A DNA stretch of 64,000 nt from Ogataea parapolymorpha DL-1. Its lineage: Eukaryota > Ascomycota > Pichiomycetes > Pichiales > Pichiaceae. Below the pieces are notes generated by a model that worked only from the letters and a program-made list of their open reading frames with translations, did no database searches and was not told where the DNA came from. A program made the translations under genes and the position numbers. Positions 19,321 to 27,599 of the stretch are shown here, piece after piece. The stretch covers positions 1,054,001 to 1,118,000 of the forward strand of contig NC_027864.1 of the NCBI RefSeq assembly GCF_000187245.1, written 5' to 3'. Each line of letters opens with the position of its first letter. The stretch's first letter is position 1.

Positions 19321-20070
19321 TTACGCATGCCGCCGTTTTCGGCTGCCGAAGTCCACCTCCCCCGGACCCTTGAAATACACGTCTCTGTAGTACTTGAGCT
19401 GGTTGATGCTCTCCAGGATGTCGCTCCGGGCAGTGTGCGCGCCCACCTTTTCTGGACTGAACTCGTTCACCTGTGGGTTGTGTCTTCTGGAAATCTCCAT
19501 GATCGACGACACGTCGATGATGCGATACGTCAAATAATCTGTAATTTTGGGCATCTCCTTGCACAGAAACTGTCTATCGACGTGCACGCTGTTTCCAGCC
19601 AAAATCCCCACCCCCTTCGACATGTACTTGCTGAGGTACTCCAGAAGTTGGTTTTCCACGTCTTCGAGCGTGTTGGACGACTCGACCACTTTTTTCGTCA
19701 GCCCAGAATCGCCATGGTGCGTCCTGCACCACTCGTCCATCTGGTTCATGCGCTCTTGTGAATAATGGATCACGGCCTCAAACCCTTCGTCGTCGATGAG
19801 TCTGAGATGCTTGTCGGTGACTAGAGCGCAGATCTCGATAATATGGTCGTTCAGAAGGTCCAAACCGGTCATTTCACAGTCGATCCACACAATCGGGAGC
19901 AGGTGGTCGTACTTGCCGTTGACGGGCCTCAGCTCCTCAAGTTCGTCCTTTTGGATCTCCACCTTTGGCTTGAAAATATCACTGATTTTGAACATGCTGG
20001 GTTTTTTCCGCGGCAAATAGGTCCGAACAAAAGGTCTCACAACTGGCCGTGCAAAACAAGTCCGTAACAT
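19321..20070 (-). CDS. REX2: REX2, mitochondrial oligoribonuclease
   Basis: A DEDDh 3'-5' exonuclease of the oligoribonuclease family. The first motif is IVWIDCEMTGLD, followed by IIEICALVTD, AGNSVHVDRQFL and the final HTARSDILESINQL, so all catalytic residues appear present. It degrades very short RNAs. The ATG at 20070 gives MLRTCFARPVVRPFVRTYLP, an Arg-rich, acid-free presequence typical of mitochondrial import (249 aa in all). A second in-frame ATG at 20127 would add 19 residues that include acidic ones. I prefer 20070, but both may be used. Confidence 0.9.
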   Translation of the reverse strand: MLRTCFARPVVRPFVRTYLPRKKPSMFKISDIFKPKVEIQKDELEELRPVNGKYDHLLPIVWIDCEMTGLDLLNDHIIEICALVTDKHLRLIDDEGFEAVIHYSQERMNQMDEWCRTHHGDSGLTKKVVESSNTLEDVENQLLEYLSKYMSKGVGILAGNSVHVDRQFLCKEMPKITDYLTYRIIDVSSIMEISRRHNPQVNEFSPEKVGAHTARSDILESINQLKYYRDVYFKGPGEVDFGSRKRRHA

Positions 20071-20153
20071 ACAAATATCTGCTGAAAAATATTTCTTGCC
20101 CGGAAAAAGCTCTACTGTGCCAATCATAAATACTTGTAGCTATTTGCGCAGAA

Positions 20154-20558
20154 TCAAACTCCCTTGCCCCAGTAAACCCATTGGTCGGGAAGCGGTTTTT
20201 CCTCCAGCTCCTCCCAGACCCGCCACTCGGCCATCTTGTGCAGCAGCTCGTACTCCTCGTTTGCCTGGATGATCAGCTCCTCCACCAGGCCGCAGCCGAT
20301 CTTCTGCTCGATCTGCTCCACCACGTCGTTTGCCTCCACAATGGCCAGCCTGCTCTTGGTCAGCGACTCAACACTCTTGCGGTAAACACTTTCCTCAGGG
20401 AACTTCTCCTTCAGCTTCGTCAACGTCGAGTTGTAGAGCTTGATCAGAACGGGCCGTGGGTTAGGATGTTGATGGATCCCAGTCAGCCCCGTGGGATTGC
20501 CTTTCCCAGAACGAATGAGCACCTCCTGTGCCTGTCTGAGCACTCTAAAATGTCTCAT
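20154..20558 (-). CDS. NADH dehydrogenase (complex I) subunit, NDUFA5 type
   Basis: A 134-aa protein of the NDUFA5 (29.9-kDa in Neurospora) accessory subunit family of respiratory complex I. It matches the family along its length: PRPVLIKLYNSTLTKLKEKF, YRKSVESLTKSRLAIVEAN, then GLVEELIIQANEEYELLHKM, ending in EWRVWEELEEKPLPDQWVYW. It acts in the peripheral arm at the matrix side. The basic N-terminus suits mitochondrial import. Complex I is absent from Saccharomyces, so this gene helps place the organism. Confidence 0.93.
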   Translation of the reverse strand: MRHFRVLRQAQEVLIRSGKGNPTGLTGIHQHPNPRPVLIKLYNSTLTKLKEKFPEESVYRKSVESLTKSRLAIVEANDVVEQIEQKIGCGLVEELIIQANEEYELLHKMAEWRVWEELEEKPLPDQWVYWGKGV

Positions 20559-20614
20559 AATTTTTGAGGGGTAAATTATTTGGCACAGTTAATTAATTGC
20601 ACAATCAATTATTT

Positions 20615-21277
20615 TTATGTGCTCTCAGTTTTTTCCATCCGCACAGACGCCTCGTTGATCCCCGTCGACGGCATCGAGTCCAGCTCGATCGCGTTGTTTT
20701 GCAGCGACAAGTTCAGCAGGTTGCTAAACGCGTTGGCAGACGTGTCCGGTATCTGTGCCGCACTGTCGGTGTACGGATGTGGTGCGCTGGAGTCGGAGGT
20801 CTGGAGCAGGTACTGGTGGCCGTTTGACGGAGAGAACGCGGGCAGATCCTGCAATTGGCTGCTTGCGTTTCTGAGACTCAACACACTCGCAAGGAACCGG
20901 CTCGACAAAATTGAGTGTGTGATTGGAGCCATGTACACGCTCGAGCCTATTATGTAATAATCGGAGATGGTCACCGTCTCGTTCTCAGAGAGTCTGTTTT
21001 GTTTGCGGATGATCCAGAAGTCCGGCTCGCGGACCATCGCAATTACAAACTCGACGCCTTTCATTTTGCGCAGGTCCTGCAGCAACTGGTCGTATGGTTT
21101 GTTGTAGTAGTTTGTATCTGTGAATTGGTTTTGCATCTTGAGGACCTGGTTGTTGGAGGTTCTGTCGAAAAATGGCGACTGCGAAAAATACTCCAGCACG
21201 TTGTCTGTGCGGAGGCCAAACGTATTGACCCATTCGGGCGACCGCCATTGCAATTCATCAAGGTTTTCCAGAGACAT
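20615..21277 (-). CDS. MED6: MED6, Mediator head-module subunit
   Basis: A 220-aa protein that starts MSLENLDELQWRSPEWVNTF, matching S. cerevisiae Med6 (MNVTPLDELQWKSPEW). It continues with GLRTDNVLEYFSQSPFFDRT, SNNQVLKMQNQF, VREPDFWIIRKQ and DYYIIGSSVYMAP, all typical of the family. It is shorter than yeast Med6 (295 aa), mainly in the C-terminal Ser/Thr/Asn-rich tail. The open frame reaches 21406, but that part overlaps the divergent mS41 gene, and the ATG at 21277 matches the family start. Confidence 0.95.
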   Translation of the reverse strand: MSLENLDELQWRSPEWVNTFGLRTDNVLEYFSQSPFFDRTSNNQVLKMQNQFTDTNYYNKPYDQLLQDLRKMKGVEFVIAMVREPDFWIIRKQNRLSENETVTISDYYIIGSSVYMAPITHSILSSRFLASVLSLRNASSQLQDLPAFSPSNGHQYLLQTSDSSAPHPYTDSAAQIPDTSANAFSNLLNLSLQNNAIELDSMPSTGINEASVRMEKTEST

Positions 21278-21350
21278 GAGACCAGTGCACTGAATATTTG
21301 GCAGAAAAATCAATCTGAAAAAAAAAAGTCGAAAAAATTCAATATTCAGC

Positions 21351-21839
21351 ATGTTCCGGATAACATCGTTGATTTCCAGTACATCCAACATCGTCTGGCG
21401 ATACACGCGATTTGGAACCTACGCTACAAAATCCATTAGACCTCCGACCCCAGAGCCAACGGAAAATGTGCCCGACGTGAGCACCTTCCTCCAAAAAATT
21501 GGCCGTGGTGTGTCTGAATACACAGAGACTTTTGAGAATGACTGGCAAAAATTTTGGGAACTGGGCTCTTCAGGGATGAAAGAACAGGGACTAGAGCCTC
21601 GTGCCAGAAAATATATTCTGGACTGGCAGGAAAGATATAGAAAGGGTGTCGAGTTGCACGAGATCCCAAGGGGCGAGAAACTCCACGGAGGAGAGCGCAA
21701 AAGAAGAATTTACCTTGCCGAGAAAAGGCTCAAGGAAGCTAGAGAACTTGCTCAGCTGAAGAGACGGTTCAAGATCCAGAGCAATCAGGAAAAGAGAAAG
21801 AGAGAGAGGTTTGAGAGATTGCACCAGATGAATATGTAA
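21351..21839 (+). CDS. FYV4: FYV4/mS41, mitochondrial small-subunit ribosomal protein
   Basis: A 162-aa protein with an N-terminal mitochondrial presequence (MFRITSLISSTSNIVWRYTR) and an IGR motif domain at about 45-105 (FLQKIGRGVSEYTETF, then LEPRARKYILDWQERYR). This is the layout of Fyv4, identified as mitoribosomal protein mS41. The C-terminal third is a basic helix. It is divergent from MED6, with only 73 bases between the two start codons. Confidence 0.9.
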   Translation: MFRITSLISSTSNIVWRYTRFGTYATKSIRPPTPEPTENVPDVSTFLQKIGRGVSEYTETFENDWQKFWELGSSGMKEQGLEPRARKYILDWQERYRKGVELHEIPRGEKLHGGERKRRIYLAEKRLKEARELAQLKRRFKIQSNQEKRKRERFERLHQMNM

Positions 21840-23740
21840 ATAGAACAGCGAGATCAATCACAGGAAGTTCGAATAGTAGTCGTACTAAAAGTTGAAGCGG
21901 ACTGTGTATTCAACATATGGCTAAATTGGTACGCTCAATTAATTTGGCTCACCCCATATTTCAGGGAGCCATGGACACCAAGAGGGGCGTTTTACGTTTT
22001 CCTGGAAAATGGAAGAAGATATTAAGCGAATCACAAAGAGGAAAGGCCAGCGATCTTCATAGGCAAGCCATGATAAGTGGAAATTTCTCTTCGACTTTAA
22101 AAGATTAATTGGTAGCAATATTACTGGGCAGCTTATAACTCTATAGGCTCTTTCGTCCTGATATCTTCTCAGCAAACAATCCTCCGTTCACGTTGAATCG
22201 GATCAGGCTGCCAAAAACGTCCTCAAAATGCCTAGAATTTCACTCGAATGCTCAATTGCGGTTGATCCATGACTGGTCCCTATTCCAGGTCAGCCTGAGC
22301 ATGAACAAATCAGTTGACAATCAAGATGCAAAAATGGATTTCTTTCCACAGATTTACTTGCTTGTCGAGCGGATGTGAGCCATGTGAAGCATCACGGCAG
22401 AAACTTTGGATATAAAAGAGCAAAGCCAGCGTCCTCCATTTACCCCATTTTTCTCGCTATGGAAGCTGAAACTCTTTCAAAATTGAGCCTTTCCGTAGAA
22501 GCAAGCTGAGGAAACGGATTCGTTGATGCAACACTTTCGTGACCAAACACCAGCCCTCATTCTTCTGGGCAAGGAAACAGAGAGTTTCTGACGGTGCAAG
22601 ATTGAGAGATACATTATTCAATTTTCACCATTCTCACCTCCATAAGGTATTTTGATTATGACTACCTTGATCTCCTGCTGGGAAAGAGCAGACACAAGTT
22701 ACTCTCACACTCTAATAGTACATCCTTCTCCGTAGAGTTAGAAGTTCAACTATTTCCTGCTCAGCCACGGTGCCAGAATATGTCAAAGTTCTGGACCCGC
22801 ACTCCCAAATCATGTCAGGCGACGAAAGATCGCTCAAGAGGACGATCTGCTCAAAAAAGATACCGTTGTATAGCTATGAATCTCAGGAGTTGAATGCACT
22901 GGGTTAAAACACCATAGGAGCAATAACCATGTTGCTATGAATTTTCAAGCTTCGACAATGACAAGCCGCCTCAGACTTTAGGAGAATTTGCCGAAAATGG
23001 CACCGTGTGCTGCCGATCAGGTCGTGCAATATGATGACACAAGCTCCCATTTCTGTTTCAGCTGTTCCCAAAACTACATGATTTAGAACCAGCTGCAACC
23101 ATATCATGTATATGCTGCTACCGCCTCAGAGACTTGCAGTTAATTTCAGACCGCCACTGAAGCAGTCCGTGGAGTCGGGCCAGCCGCCAATTAGCCGTAG
23201 CTTGGCTCTTGGATTTTTACAATTATTCAGTTTGACAAGAAGCTCGTAAGATCTCACTATTGTTTGCTACTGCAGGTTACATTATGTAACAAATTATTAC
23301 AGAAAAAAGAACTCCGTCAAGATCGCTACATACATGGTCTGTAAGATGATACATGCATGTTCAGCGACGTGAGATGATGCTTTGGACGTCGCTTATTTAT
23401 CTGCCGTTGGCTGCATTTTGCAGCACTTCGACGCCATGCGATGGTAGCATGCACCTCGATAGCAATAATCGTACGACTTTTCAACCACGACACGGCCAGA
23501 CCAGAATTCGGAAGTTTCACCACCTAATCTCGTGCTGGGCTTTGCATCTCTCGACCCGGCATTACTACGGCAATTCACGCGGGATACGAAATAAACTGTA
23601 AATTAAATCAAATTAATACGAAAAATACGAATTATAGGTTTAGGTGGACTACACCAATATTATATTTTATTCGTACTAGCAATAATTTTCTGTCCATGTG
23701 ACACCCATGCGCCTCCCCTTCTCCTTGCTATGTGGTATCC
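21840..23740. other. 1.9-kb gene-free region
   Basis: This is the longest stretch without a recognisable gene in the window. Open frames are all under 90 codons and none resembles a known protein. I looked for tRNA B-boxes, spliceosomal RNA cores, SRP and RNase P signatures and the telomerase template, and found none. A TATAAAAG element lies near 22411-22418. A 15-base palindrome GTTACAT-T-ATGTAAC lies at 23276-23290. The last 130 bases are very AT-rich. It could hold an unannotated non-coding RNA, an origin, or decayed sequence. Confidence 0.5.
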
Positions 23741-24091
23741 TCATTTTGTTCTCTGGTTCCCGTTCCGTCTGTCTCTTGGGTCCCTGTCCCTTCCGTTTCT
23801 CTGCTGTCTCTTCTGCATAGGCCGTTGTCTGTTCGGGCCTCTGTTCTGCTCCTTGAACTTATCAATGATGTCGTTGCTCATGCGCACATACTTGATCTGG
23901 TTTCCGCGCACATACACCTCGGGCACCTTTTCAAAACGTTTGCCGTGGAGGTCAACAGTGACGGCATCGTTGAGTGTCAGATTCATCCAGGAGTCGCAGT
24001 TCTCTAGTAGTCCATTCACAGTCTCTCCAGACTTCAATTCCACCAAAATAGGCTGTGTTTTCACCGACGTGAGTAGATATAATGGCAGCAT
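23741..24091 (-). CDS. LSM4: LSM4, Sm-like protein
   Basis: A 116-aa protein with the Lsm4 start MLPLYLLTSVKTQPILVELK. Sm1 follows (GETVNGLLENCDSWMNLTLN) and then Sm2 (VYVRGNQIKYVRM). The tail is rich in Arg, Gln and Asn, as in Lsm4 orthologs. Lsm4 is part of the Lsm1-7 ring for mRNA decapping and the Lsm2-8 ring that binds U6 snRNA. The start is the ATG at 24091; the four codons upstream begin with TTG. Its Q/N-rich tail is shorter than in S. cerevisiae. Confidence 0.95.
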   Translation of the reverse strand: MLPLYLLTSVKTQPILVELKSGETVNGLLENCDSWMNLTLNDAVTVDLHGKRFEKVPEVYVRGNQIKYVRMSNDIIDKFKEQNRGPNRQRPMQKRQQRNGRDRDPRDRRNGNQRTK

Positions 24092-24202
24092 GTTGTTGAA
24101 CAAAATATTAAATTTACAATTTTATTTCCAGCCAGGGTCGTTCGCGACCGGATTTCTTCCCCATATTGATTTATTTAAAAATTGAATTAACGTCAGCTCC
24201 CC

Positions 24203-27200
24203 ATGCCGCCCTTAGACTCGTCTGCCAGCAGGTGCTATTGGGTGGAAATGCCCAACGAAGACGACGAGAACCCTGCAAACCGGCTAGACGTGCGCTCAGG
24301 GGCGTCGACAGATATCTATCGCTCCAGAATACTAGTTTACAGTGGGTCGTTGCTGCCCTTGACATTGAAGGCAGGCTTCTCGCTGAAGGACGTGGAGTCG
24401 GAGTTCGAGGCGGCCGTGGCGCGCGAAACAGACCCGCACAGCGACTACAACGAGTATCTCTCGCCCGAAGTTTTCTCGCTCAATCTGCTAAACCGCAAGT
24501 GGATCCATTTGCATGCCAAAAATAAACTTGAAAGACCCAGACCCAGGATGTTCCATTCTATGATTGTGCACGATAACTACCTGTACGTATACGGCGGACT
24601 ATGTTTTGACCAGCACAACAAGCTCAAGACGCTCAATGACGTGTGGCGATTTGACCGGTTCGACAAATCGTGGAAATGTCTTCTTCCAGACGGCAACACC
24701 GTGGTTCTGAAGCGGTTTGATCACATGTCGATGTTCCTTCCCGAACTGCACGTTGTGGGGAAGCCGACACACCACGGGATGAACTTTTTTGGCGGAATAT
24801 CCGACGAGAAAGAGGAGCTTCTCGTGTCGCACATATACGACCTCGTTTCCGAGCAATGGTTTCCGAATCTGGTGTTCAGGGTACAGGACGACGAGGGCAG
24901 TGGGAAAATTAAATATAACGCCCTGGATGGGCTGGAGGTGGAGGTGCCTGGTCTACGGACCTTTGGGTTGCGAAGCTCTTTGAATTCTGCGATTCCGGCT
25001 CAGGCACTCGATTCGACGCAGCAGGTGCCGCCAATATATCTGTACCACAAACAGCCGGACCAGAAACATGAGCCGTTCATCACGTTCCCGATCGGCGAAG
25101 GCGTGGCCGGGACGGTGATGTCGCTAACGTCGACGAACTCGACCAAAGTGGTGCCATTCGAGCTGGACTACCCGACTCTGGGCTATTTCGGAGAGAACCT
25201 CATTGTCACAGGGTTCCGGCCCGGCGAGTACTCGATTTCGCTGTACATATTCAACAGGATTTCGCGCACCTGGATGCGGTTGCAAATATCGTGCACCCAT
25301 TCTGCGCGCTCGCACCGCTTTTTCAAAGGCTTTGTGTGGAATTCGCACCACAAGGTTGTTTTTCTCGGAAACACCAAAACCACAATGACGCTGCCCAGCG
25401 TGCAATATTTTTCACATTTTAATGCCGTGTCGCTGCCGTTCACCAACACTTACGGCATAGAGATGGAGAAGGCCTTCAGCAACGTGCCAGAGACCGCTCC
25501 ACAGCACGTGCCGTCTTCGATGGCACTTGACAAGTCCGAAAACACAAGCTTTGCTGCCTACTCGCACTATGTGGCGCCGCAGATCATGACCAACTCGATC
25601 CGGTCCGTCTTTCCTCCGTACGCTGTGGCACTGGGCAAGAACGCATTTGAACGGTCCACCTCGATCTCCGACTTTGAGTTCATCTGCTCTGACGGCACGT
25701 CGATCCCGGTGCCGCTCAACCTGTGCCGCAAACGGTGGGGAAGCCGTTTTGACAAGTTGCTTGCCGACGCTTACGCTAGGGCTTTTGCGGACCGCCACGC
25801 GTTGCCCGAACTTTCAGAGCCGAGCTCGCTCGGCAGCTCGCCGGCCGACACAGACTTCCCCGGATCGTTGAGGCTGTCCAAAACGCCCGAATCGCGTACC
25901 CCGTTGTTCAGACATCCATTCCAGGAGTCTGGAAAATCGTCTCCGCTGTCTGGAACGCCTCGGTTTGGCTCTCTGCCGGCTTCCAGACGCAGTTCGCTGG
26001 CTGCCTCCAGAAGAGACTCTGGCGCCTCGCGACGGAACTCTCTGCTAGGACATGAAAGGCTATCGATGTCTATGAAAAGCTCGAACCTGCGCCGGAGCTC
26101 TGGGATCTCGAGCTCGTCGTCGTCGTCAGCATTCTCCAATCCCAACAGAGACGTTTCCGAGGCCTCGGATCACCTGCTGGGCTCGCCGCTAATACTTGAC
26201 GAGCTGCCACCGCAGCCACCAATGCCAGAGCTGCCGCAGGACCTGAACGAGTCCACGACGTCTTTTGATTTCCATGCCCCCTCGTTTGGCCCCAAAGACG
26301 CCTCTTCAAGCGGGCTCACACAGGCTCTGTCTGGACTGGAGGACGTGGACCCTCTTTCAAACACCAGTCTGTCAGAACGGCCAAGAGAGGAGAGCATCGA
26401 TTTCCCAGACTCGGCGGATGCCAAGATGGACGCGCGTTTCTTGCCCAGGACGCTGTGTCTGCCGTTTTCCAAACCAACAGTGCGCGCATTCTCCGAGTTT
26501 CTGTATACGGGACAGCTGGGAAGCAACTGGAAAGTCGTGCCAACGTGTGTGGAGCTGCTGATGATTGCCAATTTGTACGAGGTGCCGCTATTGTACGACC
26601 TGATCTCAGAAGCATTGTTTGTAGTTATCGCGCGCAAAGAGGCAGCGTTGGTGGTGCAGGCCAAGAGCTGCCACCCTGTCGCGGGCGGGGGCACAGGGAT
26701 CGCGGCGATCGACAAATTCACCGAGCAATTGGCCGCGCTGGACGACAATTTGATGGACCTGACGCTGCTGAAACGCGCATCCAAAGCTATCGGCCGATAC
26801 TCCAACTCTGGCAGTCTTGCAAGCTCCGAAATTCACTTTCGGGACTCGTTCCACACGGCCAGCAAAGTACAGTCGCACGAAATGGCGCCCGAGGACAGCC
26901 AGAGCAGCAGCAGCAGCAGCGAATCCGTCAGAGAAACGTTCGGGCTGCTCAACGAGCAGCACTACAAAGACTTCCAGTCCTACATCGAAAGACAGCCTAC
27001 AGAGACCAAAGAATGGCCGACGCTCAAGAGTCTTATGAATCCGGACGCGCCCGCGTGCTCTGATCTGATCATCGACATCCTCGTGGAGTCCGGCACGCTG
27101 GCCAGCGATATTAAATTGATGCTGCGGGCCATCAACACGCGCGAAATGATAGCCCAGCTGAAAGAACACAAACGCGACTCGCACGATCTCAAGGAAGTAT

Positions 27201-27469
27201 CGGAGCGTCTCAAGGCTGCGTCCGTACAGCCGCCAAAACCGCACTCCGGATCCACGAGCTCGCTGCCGGAGACCGCAGTGTACAAGACGAAGAGCGAGAG
27301 TGAGCTGGCGTCGGCGGGAGCGGGCGGCACTGTTGAACGGCCAAGGATCCCGCACGTGCTGACGTTCACGAATCTGGAGCGCGCAATGACCAGCACGTCC
27401 GACGACACCAACTCGCCGCGCAGAAAACGCGGGTTTGGGCTGTTCAAGAAAAGCACTACGAAATATTAA
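24203..27469 (+). CDS. MDS3: MDS3/PMD1-type kelch-BTB protein
   Basis: A 1088-aa protein. Kelch-like segments lie in the N-terminal 400 residues (RPRPRMFHSMIVHDNYLYVY, NDVWRFDRFDKSWKCLLPDG). A Ser-rich middle at about 540-740 holds many RRxS-like sites. A BTB-like region at about 745-810 follows (KPTVRAFSEFLYTGQLGSNW, then ANLYEVPLLYDLISEA). This matches Mds3/Pmd1, which act with the TOR pathway, repress early meiotic genes in S. cerevisiae and control pH response and filamentation in Candida. The C-terminus is basic (RRKRGFGLFKKSTTKY). Which of the two paralogs it corresponds to is not resolved; a single pre-duplication gene is expected. Confidence 0.88.
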   Translation: MPPLDSSASRCYWVEMPNEDDENPANRLDVRSGASTDIYRSRILVYSGSLLPLTLKAGFSLKDVESEFEAAVARETDPHSDYNEYLSPEVFSLNLLNRKWIHLHAKNKLERPRPRMFHSMIVHDNYLYVYGGLCFDQHNKLKTLNDVWRFDRFDKSWKCLLPDGNTVVLKRFDHMSMFLPELHVVGKPTHHGMNFFGGISDEKEELLVSHIYDLVSEQWFPNLVFRVQDDEGSGKIKYNALDGLEVEVPGLRTFGLRSSLNSAIPAQALDSTQQVPPIYLYHKQPDQKHEPFITFPIGEGVAGTVMSLTSTNSTKVVPFELDYPTLGYFGENLIVTGFRPGEYSISLYIFNRISRTWMRLQISCTHSARSHRFFKGFVWNSHHKVVFLGNTKTTMTLPSVQYFSHFNAVSLPFTNTYGIEMEKAFSNVPETAPQHVPSSMALDKSENTSFAAYSHYVAPQIMTNSIRSVFPPYAVALGKNAFERSTSISDFEFICSDGTSIPVPLNLCRKRWGSRFDKLLADAYARAFADRHALPELSEPSSLGSSPADTDFPGSLRLSKTPESRTPLFRHPFQESGKSSPLSGTPRFGSLPASRRSSLAASRRDSGASRRNSLLGHERLSMSMKSSNLRRSSGISSSSSSSAFSNPNRDVSEASDHLLGSPLILDELPPQPPMPELPQDLNESTTSFDFHAPSFGPKDASSSGLTQALSGLEDVDPLSNTSLSERPREESIDFPDSADAKMDARFLPRTLCLPFSKPTVRAFSEFLYTGQLGSNWKVVPTCVELLMIANLYEVPLLYDLISEALFVVIARKEAALVVQAKSCHPVAGGGTGIAAIDKFTEQLAALDDNLMDLTLLKRASKAIGRYSNSGSLASSEIHFRDSFHTASKVQSHEMAPEDSQSSSSSSESVRETFGLLNEQHYKDFQSYIERQPTETKEWPTLKSLMNPDAPACSDLIIDILVESGTLASDIKLMLRAINTREMIAQLKEHKRDSHDLKEVSERLKAASVQPPKPHSGSTSSLPETAVYKTKSESELASAGAGGTVERPRIPHVLTFTNLERAMTSTSDDTNSPRRKRGFGLFKKSTTKY

Positions 27470-27487
27470 ATAATTAATTAAACCTTC

Positions 27488-27511
27488 GGTCTGAGGCGTG
27501 GTCTGAGGCGT
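27488..27511. repeat. 12-bp perfect tandem duplication in the PFK1 promoter
   Basis: GGTCTGAGGCGT occurs twice head to tail, ending 88 bases before the PFK1 start codon. It may be a duplicated factor site, or simply a slippage product. Confidence 0.7.
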
Positions 27512-27599
27512 AGCTCGGACAGAAGTTTGCGACGTGAGGTGATCAGGAAGACATCGACCCATTATAATATATAAGGGCGAAATCATTAAAGATAACTGT

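Noticed and set aside
21917..22108. 63-codon frame in the gene-free block
   Set aside because: Ordinary codon use, no recognisable motif, and no supporting context. A real small gene cannot be excluded, but nothing supports it.
23276..23290. 15-base palindrome as a mobile-element end
   Set aside because: No matching inverted end, target duplication or transposase-like frame was seen nearby.
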